From NCBI RefSeq assembly GCF_042453785.1, contig NC_091675.1, forward strand, positions 53,578,501 through 53,642,500: 64,000 nt of DNA. Direction: 5' to 3'. The translations under genes were made by a program, and so were the position numbers. The first letter of the stretch is position 1. Each line of letters starts with the position of its first letter. Origin of the DNA: Malus domestica (Eukaryota > Streptophyta > Magnoliopsida > Rosales > Rosaceae). Positions 12,601 through 22,614 of the stretch are shown in pieces. The notes under the pieces were generated by a model, which was not told the origin of the DNA, did not search any database, and worked only from the letters and a program-made list of their open reading frames with translations.

Positions 12601-13956
12601 AACATGTGAAACTGGCAGCTCCCACTACCGTGCTATGACCAAGCAGGGTAAAGGAATAGCATTACTACTTGTTGTTAGGGAGACTCCTATATATGTCGAC
12701 CTCCATCCCCAACGGACAGGCAGACCTGCAAAAATGCTCAACCCTTCATCATATCTGAGAGGGCACTTCCAACGAAGCCTTTCGAAATATTCAGCTTTCT
12801 TTCCCCCCGATAATACCTCTGCAAACAAGCTATACTAGAGCAAGAATATCTCATATCATCAGGGTTAAAAGCAAGAGTATCCCATATCATGCTTTTTCCC
12901 TGTCTTTTCTTTTGGCCTTGTTTTTACCTGCAAGACAAGGAGAAAAAGAGCAATCAGTCAGCACTTGGAATCAAGCTTCCAGCCAGGAACTGACTGCCTG
13001 GAACCCCTTACCTGATTACTTACCTGGCATTGCTCTCGAGTACTCATCTTCAACATCTCATGTTTCCAGGGAAGATTCCGCATCTGCTTGAGGAACAGAT
13101 AGGGCAAGTGCGAAGGATACAAGGAAGCATGTGGAGACAAGCGTAACAGCACACGTGCCGATACATTCATTACTCTGTCAAAAGCAAAAGTATCCCATAT
13201 CAGCAGGGTGGAACGTACTCTAGATTTGATGGACTTGTTTTGACCCTCAAATTCTTCAGTCGGCCTTATACTCTGGAGGAAACCAGAAAACCCTCCAGCT
13301 CAGTTCAAGAATAAGCCTGTGGAAAGTTACTTCTTCAAAAGCAAAAGTATCTCATATCATCTCTTCTCATTTTTCTTCTCTTTATCCTTCATGCTGCTGC
13401 AAGATGGGGAGAAGGTGAACAATCAGTCGGAGCTCTGATTGCTTACCTTGTCTGTCACCTCTTTCAGCAGACCCCCTAGCTCGGCGACTTGGGGGACTCC
13501 TACTACATGGTTTGTATCGCGCTTGACCAAGCCTGAAACTACAAGTAAGCTTCAAGTGAAATTGATACATTACCTTGTGCATCTCCACCAGTTAAAGATA
13601 CCACCCCTGGATGGAGGAAGAGTACTTCCAGAGAAGATGCCACATCTACCTATGAGACAGATAAGGCAAGTCAAGACGACACCACACTCCGATACTTAGA
13701 AGTTTCGTGATTACGAGATCATTCTCCCACAATATTTCCTAATGTCATTTGTACTAAATCATTCACTTGTACTCACTAAATGAGAGCTTGAACCTATGTA
13801 CTTGTGTAAACCCTTCACAATTAATGAGAACTCTTCTATTCCGTGGACGTAGCCAATCTGGGTGAACCACGTACATCTTGTGTTTGCTTTCCTATCTCTA
13901 TCCATTTATATACTTATCCACACTAATGACCGGAGCAATCTAGCGAAGATCACAAA

Positions 13957-14562
13957 AAGCGATCGTTTTCGCTACCTAGGATCTATCTTGCAAGAGAACG
14001 GAGAATTAGATGGAGATCTCAACCATAGAATACGAGCTGGATGGAAAGAGTGCATCCGGCGTGTTGTGTGACCGTCGTAGGCCACTGAAGCTCAAGGGAA
14101 AATTTTATAGGACGGCAATAAGGCTAGCGATGTTGTATGACACAGAATGTTGGGTGGTGAAGCATCAACACGTACACAAAATGGGTGTAGCGGAGATGAG
14201 GGTGCTTCGTGGGATGTGTGGGCACACGAGAAAGGATAAGATTGGGAATGAGGATATCCGAGGTAAAGTAGGAGTAGCCGAAATTGTAGGAAATATGAGA
14301 GAAAATCGGCTCCGGTGATTTTGAACATGTGCAAAGAAGGCCGACTGACGCTCCGGTTCGAAGATGTGACTACGGGACAGAGGTTCAGGGCCGAAGGGGT
14401 AGAGGAAGACCTAGGACAACTTTGGAAGAGACTCTAAGAAAAGACTTAGAGTACTTGGATCTAACGGAGGACATGACACAAAACCGAGCGCAATGGCGTT
14501 CTAGGATTCATATAGCCGACCCCACTTAGTGGGAAAAGGCTTTGTTGTTGTTGTTGTTGTTG
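13957..14562 (+). mobile_element. RTE-type LINE 3' end (5'-truncated)
   Basis: Broken reading frames encode the C-terminal end of an RTE-clade LINE reverse transcriptase. Recognisable pieces are FRYLGSILQENGELDGDLNHRI, then WWVVKH/MRVLRGMCGHTRKDKIGNEDIR, then PRTTLEETLRKDLEYLDL. At least two frameshifts separate them, and a stop falls in the stretch after ENRLR. The end phrase CCGACCCCACTTAGTGGGA followed by AAGGC(TTTG)(TTG)n is typical of plant RTE elements, which terminate in short tandem repeats instead of poly(A). It abuts the right 18-bp target duplication, so this LINE end defines how the whole composite integrated. Confidence 0.85.
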
Positions 14563-14580
14563 TTATTTCTTTTTGAGTTA
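14563..14580. repeat. 18-bp target site duplication, right copy
   Basis: A perfect match to 9526-9543. Confidence 0.9.
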
Positions 14581-15214
14581 GAAGCATGTGTCTGTCTGAT
14601 TTCAGGTGAGGGATGAACTCGAACATTTGTTGGATGACAATGAAGATATGGCACATTTATATTTAACAATGAAATGGATGCAGAATCAACAGCCTGAGGC
14701 TTTGTTGGGGCGTTCTGCTTCAAATAGCATCTCTGCACCCTATTTACGTCGGCTTAGTTCCAACAGAAGTGGGAGCTTGGTAAACAGTAACAATATGGAT
14801 TACGATGACGTAGAAGATCTAGAGATGCTGCTTGAGGCATATTTTATGCAACTGGATGGAACCCGTAACAAAATATTATCTGTGAGTGCTAATTGTTATG
14901 ATCTACTATAACCACTTTATACTAAAGAAATTGACTATTAAGTTCAGTTTACACAAAAACTTCTTAAAGGATCTCGTCCTGGAGAACTTAACCTTTTACA
15001 AAACAATATTAAATATCATTTTTCACCGTTAGCTTGCGTTTTAATGCAGGTACATCAACTTTGATTCAGTTCCAGATAACGAATTTTAGGTTAGATTTCT
15101 AAATGTTGCTTATTTTCTGTGCGAAGTTCTGTGGTTGCACTTGCTCCTGGAATAATTTGGAGGCTTTGGAGACCTCTTGTGGGTTTCCAGTTGGAACTAA
15201 TTTCGCTATCATTG

Positions 15215-15842
15215 GTACATCCATGTTACATCTATGTTGCAAGTGTGCAACTTCAAGTGCATCCATACAATTATACACAAATGCATAAAACTTACATGCA
15301 AGCACATCACATTAATATACTACAAGTGTGCAACTTCCTTGGGACTGCTTATCTCTTCTTAGCGAATATCATTCTTTGGTGTGCAAGGGAAAGAAGGCCA
15401 GGGTGATGTGGCGTTACCTGGTCTTGGTGGTGATATGGGTGGTTTGGATGGAGAGAAACAGGAGAATTCTTAAGCTGACGATGGATTGTGTTTTGAGGAG
15501 CTTTGGGACAGAATTTGTTTTCAGTAAGCGCTTCGGGGCACCAGGATCCTCGCCGGATCCATTCTCTAGGGATCCTGTGATCCTGTCCGTTCATCGTATA
15601 TCGTGCTGTCCGTTTTTGTTAGTTACTATTTACATCTGAATTTTAAATTTTAAATTTTAAATGATTTATGACCGCACGATATACGATCAACGGACAAGAT
15701 TGCGGGATCCCTAGGGAATGGATCCGACGAGGATCCTGGTCCCGCTTCGGGCTTTTGTTTCCTCGGAGTTCAGAGATACCCCTTTATCCCTAATTTGGAT
15801 TGATTGGAAGGCTGCAAAAAACAAAAAAACAAAAAAAAATTA
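15215..15842 (+). mobile_element. Segment homologous to bZIP intron 1 (LINE remnant)
   Basis: At 15214 the match to MRS2-4 intron 3 stops. The following bases match two parts of the bZIP intron, 56484-56578 and 57222-57480, which here lie close together. The second part encodes LVLVVIWVVWMERNRRI, resembling the zinc-binding region after the reverse transcriptase of L1-type plant LINEs. The homology ends at GGAAGGCTGC and is followed by an A-rich tract (15817-15842). A MULE-type MITE interrupts it. Either a LINE copy inserted here, or a deletion fused MRS2-4 and bZIP introns in a duplicated block. Confidence 0.6.
15538..15742. mobile_element. MULE-type MITE, 205 bp
   Basis: It is flanked by the 9-bp duplication CGCTTCGGG (15529-15537 and 15743-15751). 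Inverted repeats of about 70 bp start GCACCAGGATCCTCG on the left and GGACCAGGATCCTCG on the right (reverse complement). The homologous uninterrupted site is in the bZIP intron near 57409 (GCGCTTTGGGCTTT). Confidence 0.85.
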
Positions 15843-16960
15843 AAGAAATGTTTCCAAAATCATGGCAAAAATTGACTGTAGAAGATCAAACAACAAATGT
15901 AAATAGTAGTATTTAGATCAATAAAAAATGGAATGCATGAAGGAATTATCTTAAATTCAGAGGCTCGAATTCAATAAGCCGAAAGAACAAAAATGCAGCT
16001 GGATCAAAGTTTGTTCTGTTGCATAAACCAAACAGATTCTAGTTCCAACTCAAATTTTCCAACAGAGTGGAGCTCAAGAAACCAAAACCTTCTTTCAATG
16101 GCAAGGTATCAAAAGCCTTCTTTTTCACTCATAAAGCTTTAACCACCACCTCAAATTCTCCAAAAAAAACCCAAATCCATTTCCAAGTTCAAATATACAC
16201 TAAAAACAGAATATTTTATAGATAACTCGCATACTGGGGAGGTCGAAGAGAGCATCTAAACCGAATTCTTTTTAAGTTGCAGCCCCTTTTAAGTCTTCAA
16301 ACTATTTTCCTTGAGTTGCATATTCACCAAGGCTGCACTGCATCCATCAGTGTTCTAGTCTCCTGTAAAAGCAACATATGAGTTTTCCTAACTTCAAAAA
16401 TACAACCAACAGAGTCAAAAGTCTTGATATGCATTATGAGAAGAAACCATCATTGAATCTGTGTGCAATATATGCATTTGTGGGTGTTTAGTGTTTATCC
16501 GAGTCCACCATTGTTTGTGCTATGAGTATTTAGGAGTGCGAGTGCGTGTGTGTACTTGTCGCCAAAAAAATTAAGATTTTACTTTTAGTCGATCAATCAA
16601 AATTCATCCAAATACCACTTGGTTTTGGGAATCCTAGTATTCTCCCAATGTTTAAGATTTAATATTCATTTTTTATCAGCTTAAAGATTTTTTCTATCAA
16701 TTGATCATTGGTCCAACGAAACTCCACATTCGTTGCAACCCCAAAGGTAAAATACCCCTCCTGGCGTAATACCAACACACTAATAAACATGGTATTAAAA
16801 TATGTGTCTCAATACATCATATTTGCTACTGCCATTGATAGGGAGATTAATAACAGACCTCTCGCAATGTTATCGTGTCATAGTAATAATTTATTTACTT
16901 CTTTTATTGTAACCAAACCTATACCAGTGCATATGCTTCCTAGGAGGTTCAACGTGAGAG
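15843..16960. other. Intergenic, nothing recognised
   Basis: AT-rich sequence without a supported gene, RNA or clear repeat boundary. Confidence 0.5.
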
Positions 16961-17450
16961 CTTGATAAATTGATGAAAAGGATTGGAACAAAAGTAATTT
17001 TAGTGCCTTCTTCTTCATTGTGGCTACCGACGAATCTTCGCGATTTCCATTTAGGAGGAAGATATGTAGAGCTTTGGATTTTATTGATGCTCGGGTGTTC
17101 TCACCACCTTCTTGCCTCAAATTGGCCTTGTTGCCTCTGTTGCTCGTGGGTTGTTTCCTGCGAGCTTCCTTCAATTCGTGGTGCCGATCTTCGATATGCT
17201 CTTTGGAGGTTGTTGATGTTTTCTTTTTATCCACTTTGGGGGCTCAATTTGGCATGATTTCAGGCAACTAGTTCGAGTTTGGTGGTCCTTTGATGGCAGC
17301 AGCGGCAGAGGATGTAGGCTGCTTAGGTTTTTTTTGTTTTTTGTTGGGCTTGATTTCGTTGTACTTTGGAGGTTCATACTTTTGTTGTTGTGTTTGTATT
17401 GTGTGGGCCTCTTTCTTATAAATGTGTATTGTTGTTAATAAAAAAGCAGC
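16961..17450 (+). mobile_element. Probable LINE 3' tail
   Basis: The stretch has the T/G-rich composition of plant L1 LINE 3' ends, finishing GTGTGGGCCTCTTTCTTAT and then TTGTTGTTAATAAAAAAG. No coding domain remains. The call rests on resemblance only. Confidence 0.3.
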
Positions 17451-18827
17451 CCATTGACAAAATAAATAAAATAATAATAATATTTTAAAATAGAGATTAC
17501 AAATTGATATACACGTAGTAAAAGAATCAGTGTCAATTTCTCCATGTTATAGCCATTCCACATAACAAATCGTCGGCAAACAAAATCAGTTTTAGTTTTT
17601 TGAATTAAAGAAAAAGCCAAAAAACATTTTAGAGAGTCCATTAGCAAGTCAAAATCATAATAGCCATAGCAGACAAACCCAGAAAAAAGATAGAAACAAA
17701 TAAAATCATTCAGATTTTATATACGGTTGGTTTCTCAAGTAGTGTTTACATATTCATTCAGATTATGCATGTATTAGGGCGTTTTAAGCAGAACGGTAGT
17801 ATAGTATTCAGAATTTATATTCAAATGAACTTCTTACTATTCTACTTAAAACACCATCTACTCAAAACTAAGTGAAAATTGCATCATTTTTATAAAACAT
17901 TGAAAAACATATGAACTCATGCCCAACTTTGATTAATTTGACATTAATAGTTGGCCAATTCAACATTCAGAGTTGATAGAAGAGTATATAACAACATTGG
18001 AAAACATATGAACATGTCCACCTATTATCATATCCGACATTGCAGTTGATTAATCTCACATAAATTCACATCAAAAGAACCATAAATTTGATGAAGGATT
18101 GTCAAAAAACCCACAATTTAAACGAAAAAAAACCCACAAATTTAAACCAAAAATTCTATAAAATCATGAGAAGTTTAATAAAGTCCAATTATATTAATCA
18201 CAAATTTGATCATACAAATCTTCACATCCGATAAGTTTAGAAGGTACATCGTATCTCTACAAGCCAAGGCTCAAATTTCCTTGCTGCCGCCTTCATTCGA
18301 TGAGTTCTGATTCAAGCAGTCACATACATCATAATAAGTTGATGTATTCAATGGGAATGAACTTATCAGAAATTATGAAACCAATTGAACACGTATAATG
18401 TAATGTCCGCAATTAAATAATGAGCATGAAAAAATGACTAACAGGGCAACACAAACTGCTCAACTTATGAATTAAAGCATCCAATATTTAGAAAATAATT
18501 GAGAATTTTCATGGTCAAATTAATAAGGAAAATTATGATTAAAGAAACTCGATTGTTTCAACTGCTAATTCTGACCAAGCACCAGTAGTTCAACATATTG
18601 CTTATGATGAAAATTATTATATATCAGTGGTGCAAATTAGCAAGGTAATAATGCCTTCAAATTTAAATTCACCAATTTCATAACCTTCTCCATCAGTACC
18701 TTCACCTTCTCTGTCAATAGCTTCACCTTCTTTGTCAATAACTTCACCTTGTTCGTCAGTACCTCACCTTCTCCACCCCCTCCTCCTTCATCACCTACTT
18801 CATCAACTCTCAATATCACCAAAATTC
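17451..18827. other. Intergenic; short TTCACCTTCT repeats at 18660-18780
   Basis: No gene recognised. About four imperfect 24-bp units of the type CTTCACCTTCTTTGTCAATA lie at 18690-18770. Confidence 0.5.
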
Positions 18828-18830
18828 TAA

Positions 18831-19251
18831 GGGGGGGTGTATTCAATTGGGAATTTGAGAGATTTTAATGAATTTATAAATCCATGGATTTTTATGGACT
18901 CTAATTGATTTGTAGAGATTCCATGTAAAATTTTGATTCAATTCCCTCAAAATCTCTTGGGGAGAGGTGAGATTTATGCTTAAAATACACTACAAAATCT
19001 CTCCAATTTCCTCTAATTCCTCATCTTTTTCAAATTCTTTAAAATCAAATTCTAATTGAATACACTTGGAATGTTATAAACTTATTTAAAATTTTAATTA
19101 AATACACCCGGATTTCTAAGGATTTTAATAAACTATCTAAAATCCTGATTGAATACACATTGAATTTCAAATAATCACTTAAATTCCTGATTGAATACCC
19201 TTAGATTCATTAAAAGAATTAAAATCCATCAAAATCCCAATTGATACCCCC
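18831..19251. mobile_element. Tourist-like MITE
   Basis: The ends are inverted repeats: GGGGGTGTATTCAATTGGGA on the left and GGGGGTATCAATTGGGATTT on the right (reverse complement). Several internal copies of ATTGAATACAC occur. A TAA precedes the left end and TAC follows the right, an imperfect form of the 3-bp duplication expected for PIF/Harbinger elements. Confidence 0.6.
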
Positions 19252-19379
19252 TACACGACTATCCAGATTTTATACTAATTTTTTTATTTGCCCTGAAATA
19301 GGAAAAAAACCAAAACAGTGATCTGTTTTCTCAAGCATATATGCTTGCTGAGACATCTTTTTTTAATTTTTTTTTTGTG

Positions 19380-19570
19380 ACTTGTTGAAGGTCCTGATCA
19401 TTTGTAATCGTTGAGGACAACTTATATTGCACGCTACAATTGTTGCTAAGAATATGTCCTAGTACTTTAAGTATCATAATACAATTTTTAAAAATATTTT
19501 ATTTTAAGTTTTTAACTAATTGTATCATAACACTAGTTTGCATATTATGTGGCCTCATATGCTAATAAAA
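19380..19570. repeat. Copy of the flank found between receptor gene and MRS2-4
   Basis: GTGACTTGTTGAAGGTCCT and the following bases match 43971-44018, and the match resumes at 47044-47170, with the 3-kb solo LTR absent here. The segment is therefore a paralogous empty site for that LTR. It shows that a block containing receptor-gene downstream sequence and MRS2-4 upstream sequence was duplicated. Confidence 0.75.
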
Positions 19571-19723
19571 GGATTTGGATCCTCTCCTGAGCCTAAAGAG
19601 AGGATCCTCCTGATCAAGAAGTGTGAGCCGTTGGATGAAAATCCAATAGTTATAATTATTATAACTTTAAAATGACTCCCTTATTTGTAGCCATTTATAC
19701 CACGTAATATGCAAACTAGTGTT

Positions 19724-19965
19724 ATGAAGGGGAAGAAGGACGGAGGAGCCAGGCTTTGGATGCGGTTTGACCACTTTGGGGGCTCAAATCTCATCGAGTG
19801 TGACAAGAACGCTATTATTCGACGCGCTGCCATTCCCGCCCGGGACTTGAGGATTCTCGAGCCGGTCATCTCCCATTCCTCCAGCATCCTTGGTACTCGT
19901 CCTCCTCCCCTTTTTTTTATTTTATTTTGTCAATTATCTTACTTTATATGTGAATTCTCTTCTGG
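19724..19965 (+). pseudogene. MRS2-4 exon 1 fragment
   Basis: The stretch encodes [19 protein letters not shown] and continues to SHSSSIL, matching the last two thirds of MRS2-4 exon 1, up to the splice donor at 19892 and about 70 bp of intron 1. It begins at a junction that creates a new ATG in the MRS2 frame. The 5' part of exon 1 and all later exons are missing. An inverted repeat (AACACTAGTTTGCATATTA at about 19528-19546 and its reverse complement at about 19705-19723) lies immediately upstream. Confidence 0.85.
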
Positions 19966-20155
19966 ATCAAGGTATGCTCTTCAATCAAATATTAGAAATA
20001 CTGACCCACAGAATTCTTGTTTGGGTTTCTTAAGCCCACTAAGAACAAGTCTACTGGATGGTGGAAGGCAAGGGCAAGGGCCCAAAAGATGCCCTTTGTG
20101 AAGTTTCAGATTCTCATTAACGTTAGGGTAAACTTTACAAGGCTTTATATACTAA

Positions 20156-20497
20156 GGTCATCTCCAATAGAGGGCTAGTCAGAGGGCTCGTTTTAGCCAT
20201 CTGGCCCTCCAAGATATTAATATTTTAATGAACAGTACATGGTCATATTTGCATACATCTCCAATCGAGGGCCAAAGGGTCATAGGGCTCATTTTAACCC
20301 TGTCACAAAAAACCGTCTCCAACCGAGGGTCAAAGGGCCAAACATAATTTATTATTTAAATTTAAAAACTACAACAACTTAAATTCAAATCCAACAACTT
20401 AAATTTTGTGAGGAATGGTGAATGAATGGTTTAGGTATTTATAGGAAAAAAATTAGAATTTTTTAGAATTTAAAAAAAAAGGCCCAAAAAACCTTAA

Positions 20498-20531
<34 letters not shown>

Positions 20532-20770
20532 AATCCAACGGTAACGCAAACTAGTCGTTGGATTCAAATTTCTTTTTAAGCATTCCTGTTGGTTATAACC
20601 GACATGATTAATGTTTTTTCTGGCTAGCCAACCCTCCAGCCCTTTGGCCCTTTCAGATTCTGTGGGGCCCTCTCAGATTCCACGAGCCACCTGGCCTAGC
20701 TCTCGGTTGGAAACAGTTTCAGGCTATTTTCGATCATCTGGCCCTCTGGACCTTTTGGTTGAAGATGGCC
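20156..20770. mobile_element. PIF/Harbinger-type (Tourist-like) MITE 1
   Basis: The element is flanked by TAA at 20153-20155 and 20771-20773. Terminal repeats are GGTCATCTCCAATAGAGGGC (left) and GGCCATCTTCAACCAAAAGG (right, reverse complement). Phrases such as GAGGGCCAAAGGG recur subterminally. A TA microsatellite lies near 20502-20527. Confidence 0.75.
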
Positions 20771-20773
20771 TAA

Positions 20774-21660
20774 GGGCGTGTTTACCAAACCGGAATGAAA
20801 GTGTGGGAAACGGAATTGCACGAATTCCAAGTTATTCAAGCATTTACCAAACCGTAGGGAATCAACATTCACGTGGGACCCATCCAAAATACGGAATACA
20901 ATTCCTTAAATTCTCGGAATTTGATTCTCAATTTGGAGGTGGGAATTGAGTTCTTGGAAATAGATTCATCAGGGATCCAAGTTTTCTACCAATAGTGTCC
21001 ATATGCTTTTTTGGTAAACCCAAATACCCCTCACAATTTCACCTCCCCAGTTCCATGACCAGTCTATAGACCCATCTCTCTTCTCCCCAAACCCACCAAT
21101 TCCTAACGGATGAGCTTCGACTCCGGTGAAATCCCGACCCCATTCTCCTTGCCCTGTCGCCGCAAACTAGCAGACTATCCAAAACCCATGCATGAACTCA
21201 CAAATAGAGGGGAAAATGTGTGGCGTGGCCGCATGGTCATCTTAAGACTAAGAACAGGGGGTGGGGAGGAGCTGGGTTTGGGATGTAGGGGGGAGAATAT
21301 TGTTTTTTGGGTTTTTTTTTTTGTGATTTTATATTTTTATAAATTTGTTAATTATTTATTTTGCTAAATAGTTCTGTTTTCATATAGCTAATTGGATTTT
21401 ATGAGCATACTTATCAAAATTAACCATTAACTGGCATATAAAAATATTATTTATAACAAGGGCAGTTTAGTAATCAAATGGGTTTCAATTCCGGTTCATG
21501 TGAGTTAGTAAACAACTTTTATGTAATCAACATCATTTTTACTCTGATTCCAGATAGTTTAGTAAACAGCTTCAACATGAATCCAATTTTGATTCCACCC
21601 CATTCCATCTTCTCCTCAATTCAATTCCTCCTACTCTGATTACGGATTAGTAAAAAGCCA
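20774..21660. mobile_element. PIF/Harbinger-type (Tourist-like) MITE 2
   Basis: It is flanked by TAA at 20771-20773 (shared with the preceding MITE) and 21661-21663. The ends GGGCGTGTTTACCAAACCGG and TGGCTTTTTACTAATCCG (right, reverse complement) are imperfect inverted repeats. Interior sequence repeats the theme AATTCC/GGAATT. It has no coding region. Confidence 0.7.
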
Positions 21661-21809
21661 TAAGAGGTCTGCAAAACATAGGAGTCTTGAAGCAGCTATA
21701 CAATTAAATGCAAATTACAAATAAATGATAATAGCTCATCCTAATTGCCTTTGTGATATAAACCCCATCCTGACTACCCTTGTCTACACCCTCCAACCCA
21801 TTTAACAAC

Positions 21810-22008
21810 GAGTACGGCTCCTCTCTAGATCTAAAAAAACTAAGACTAAAGATTAAATGATCCAGACCGTTGAAATTTGATTTAACAACTACAAACAGGG
21901 GACTCCCTCTAAAAATTATAATAATTGTAGTTGGTGGATAAATTTCAACGGTCCGAATCATTTGATCCTTAATTTCAGTTTTTTTAGATCTAGGGATGAT
22001 TTGTACTC
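21810..22008. mobile_element. MULE-type MITE, 199 bp
   Basis: A perfect 9-bp duplication TTTAACAAC (21801-21809, 22009-22017) encloses inverted repeats of about 70 bp that begin GAGTAC and contain TAGATCTAAAAAAACT and GACCGTTGAAATTT. The element is nearly a full hairpin. Confidence 0.85.
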
Positions 22009-22017
22009 TTTAACAAC

Positions 22018-22596
22018 CTCGAACGGTCCAATTTTACAAAGGCAACTGAGAGAGATTTTTCACTGTAACAGTCACACATGATGGTACACCACTTGTCGCT
22101 ATATAAATGATGTGATATGTATGTTAAAAATTTAATAACTTAAAAAAAAATATTCCCAATACTCACATAAAAACACATGATGTACCACATGTATTTCTGT
22201 TACAACTAAAAATTTCTCGGCAACTGGTGGGCCATGCAATACCCGTCCAAATGCCTGAGCAAGACATGTTGGCCTTGCGCTAGTTTAAGCTTTTTACTTT
22301 CAAAATAATTCTTTATGTTTTAGTGACAAAAGATACGAATTTACATTGCAACTTGAGCCATCATTTACTCAAAACTACAAAAATGCCATTGAAAAGTAGC
22401 ACTTCCTCTATAAAATCCAGTTGGGTTAAATGTACATCTTGAAAGGGGTGTTTGCCGCCCACAGCACCACGTGTATAGGACTTTCAAATCCTTGACCTCG
22501 GTTCTTGTTCTCTTCTGTTGAAATTAAAATATCCATTGGTACTTGAGTGAAATAAAATCATCGGGGCCTTGTACAAGGCCCAAACTTATTTTAGTT
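22018..22596. other. Intergenic, nothing recognised
   Basis: No gene, RNA or bounded repeat could be supported here. Confidence 0.5.
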
Positions 22597-22614
22597 CCAA
22601 GCATCTTGTTCTTT

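Larger units (their letters stand above)
9622..13956 (+). mobile_element. Tat retrotransposon 3' segment inside composite insertion
   Basis: From GTGTATTTAACACAATA (about 9626) to CACAAAA (13957) this runs colinear with 36428-39790 of the complete Tat element. It includes the antisense ORF, the CGAAGAGGC-rich repeats, and an LTR piece (about 13714-13957). Compared with the full element, the polypurine tract and the upstream LTR part with the TATA box are missing (junction near 13713), while the downstream part of the LTR is kept. A roughly 915-bp tandem duplication (about 10640-11550 against 11640-12560) makes it longer than the corresponding region of the full element. There is no gag-pol. 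Confidence 0.85.
7768..14881 (+). pseudogene. MRS2-4: MRS2-4-like magnesium transporter pseudogene
   Basis: This is a close copy of the intact gene at 47444-50336. Exon 1 remnant is 7768-8140, exon 2 is 8338-8786 (449 bp, as in the intact copy) and exon 3 is 14606-14881 (276 bp, as in the intact copy). Splice sites are preserved. It is broken in three ways. About 70 bp that contain the start codon in the intact copy are missing before the GPFSFKRSS coding region. An extra C in the CGCCGCCCCC run shifts the frame early in exon 1. The last exon, which would encode both membrane helices and the GMN motif, is absent. In addition the intron between exons 2 and 3 holds a 5.0-kb composite insertion. 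Exons 2 and 3 are still open, so decay is recent. A truncated transcript is possible but not a transporter. Confidence 0.9.
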
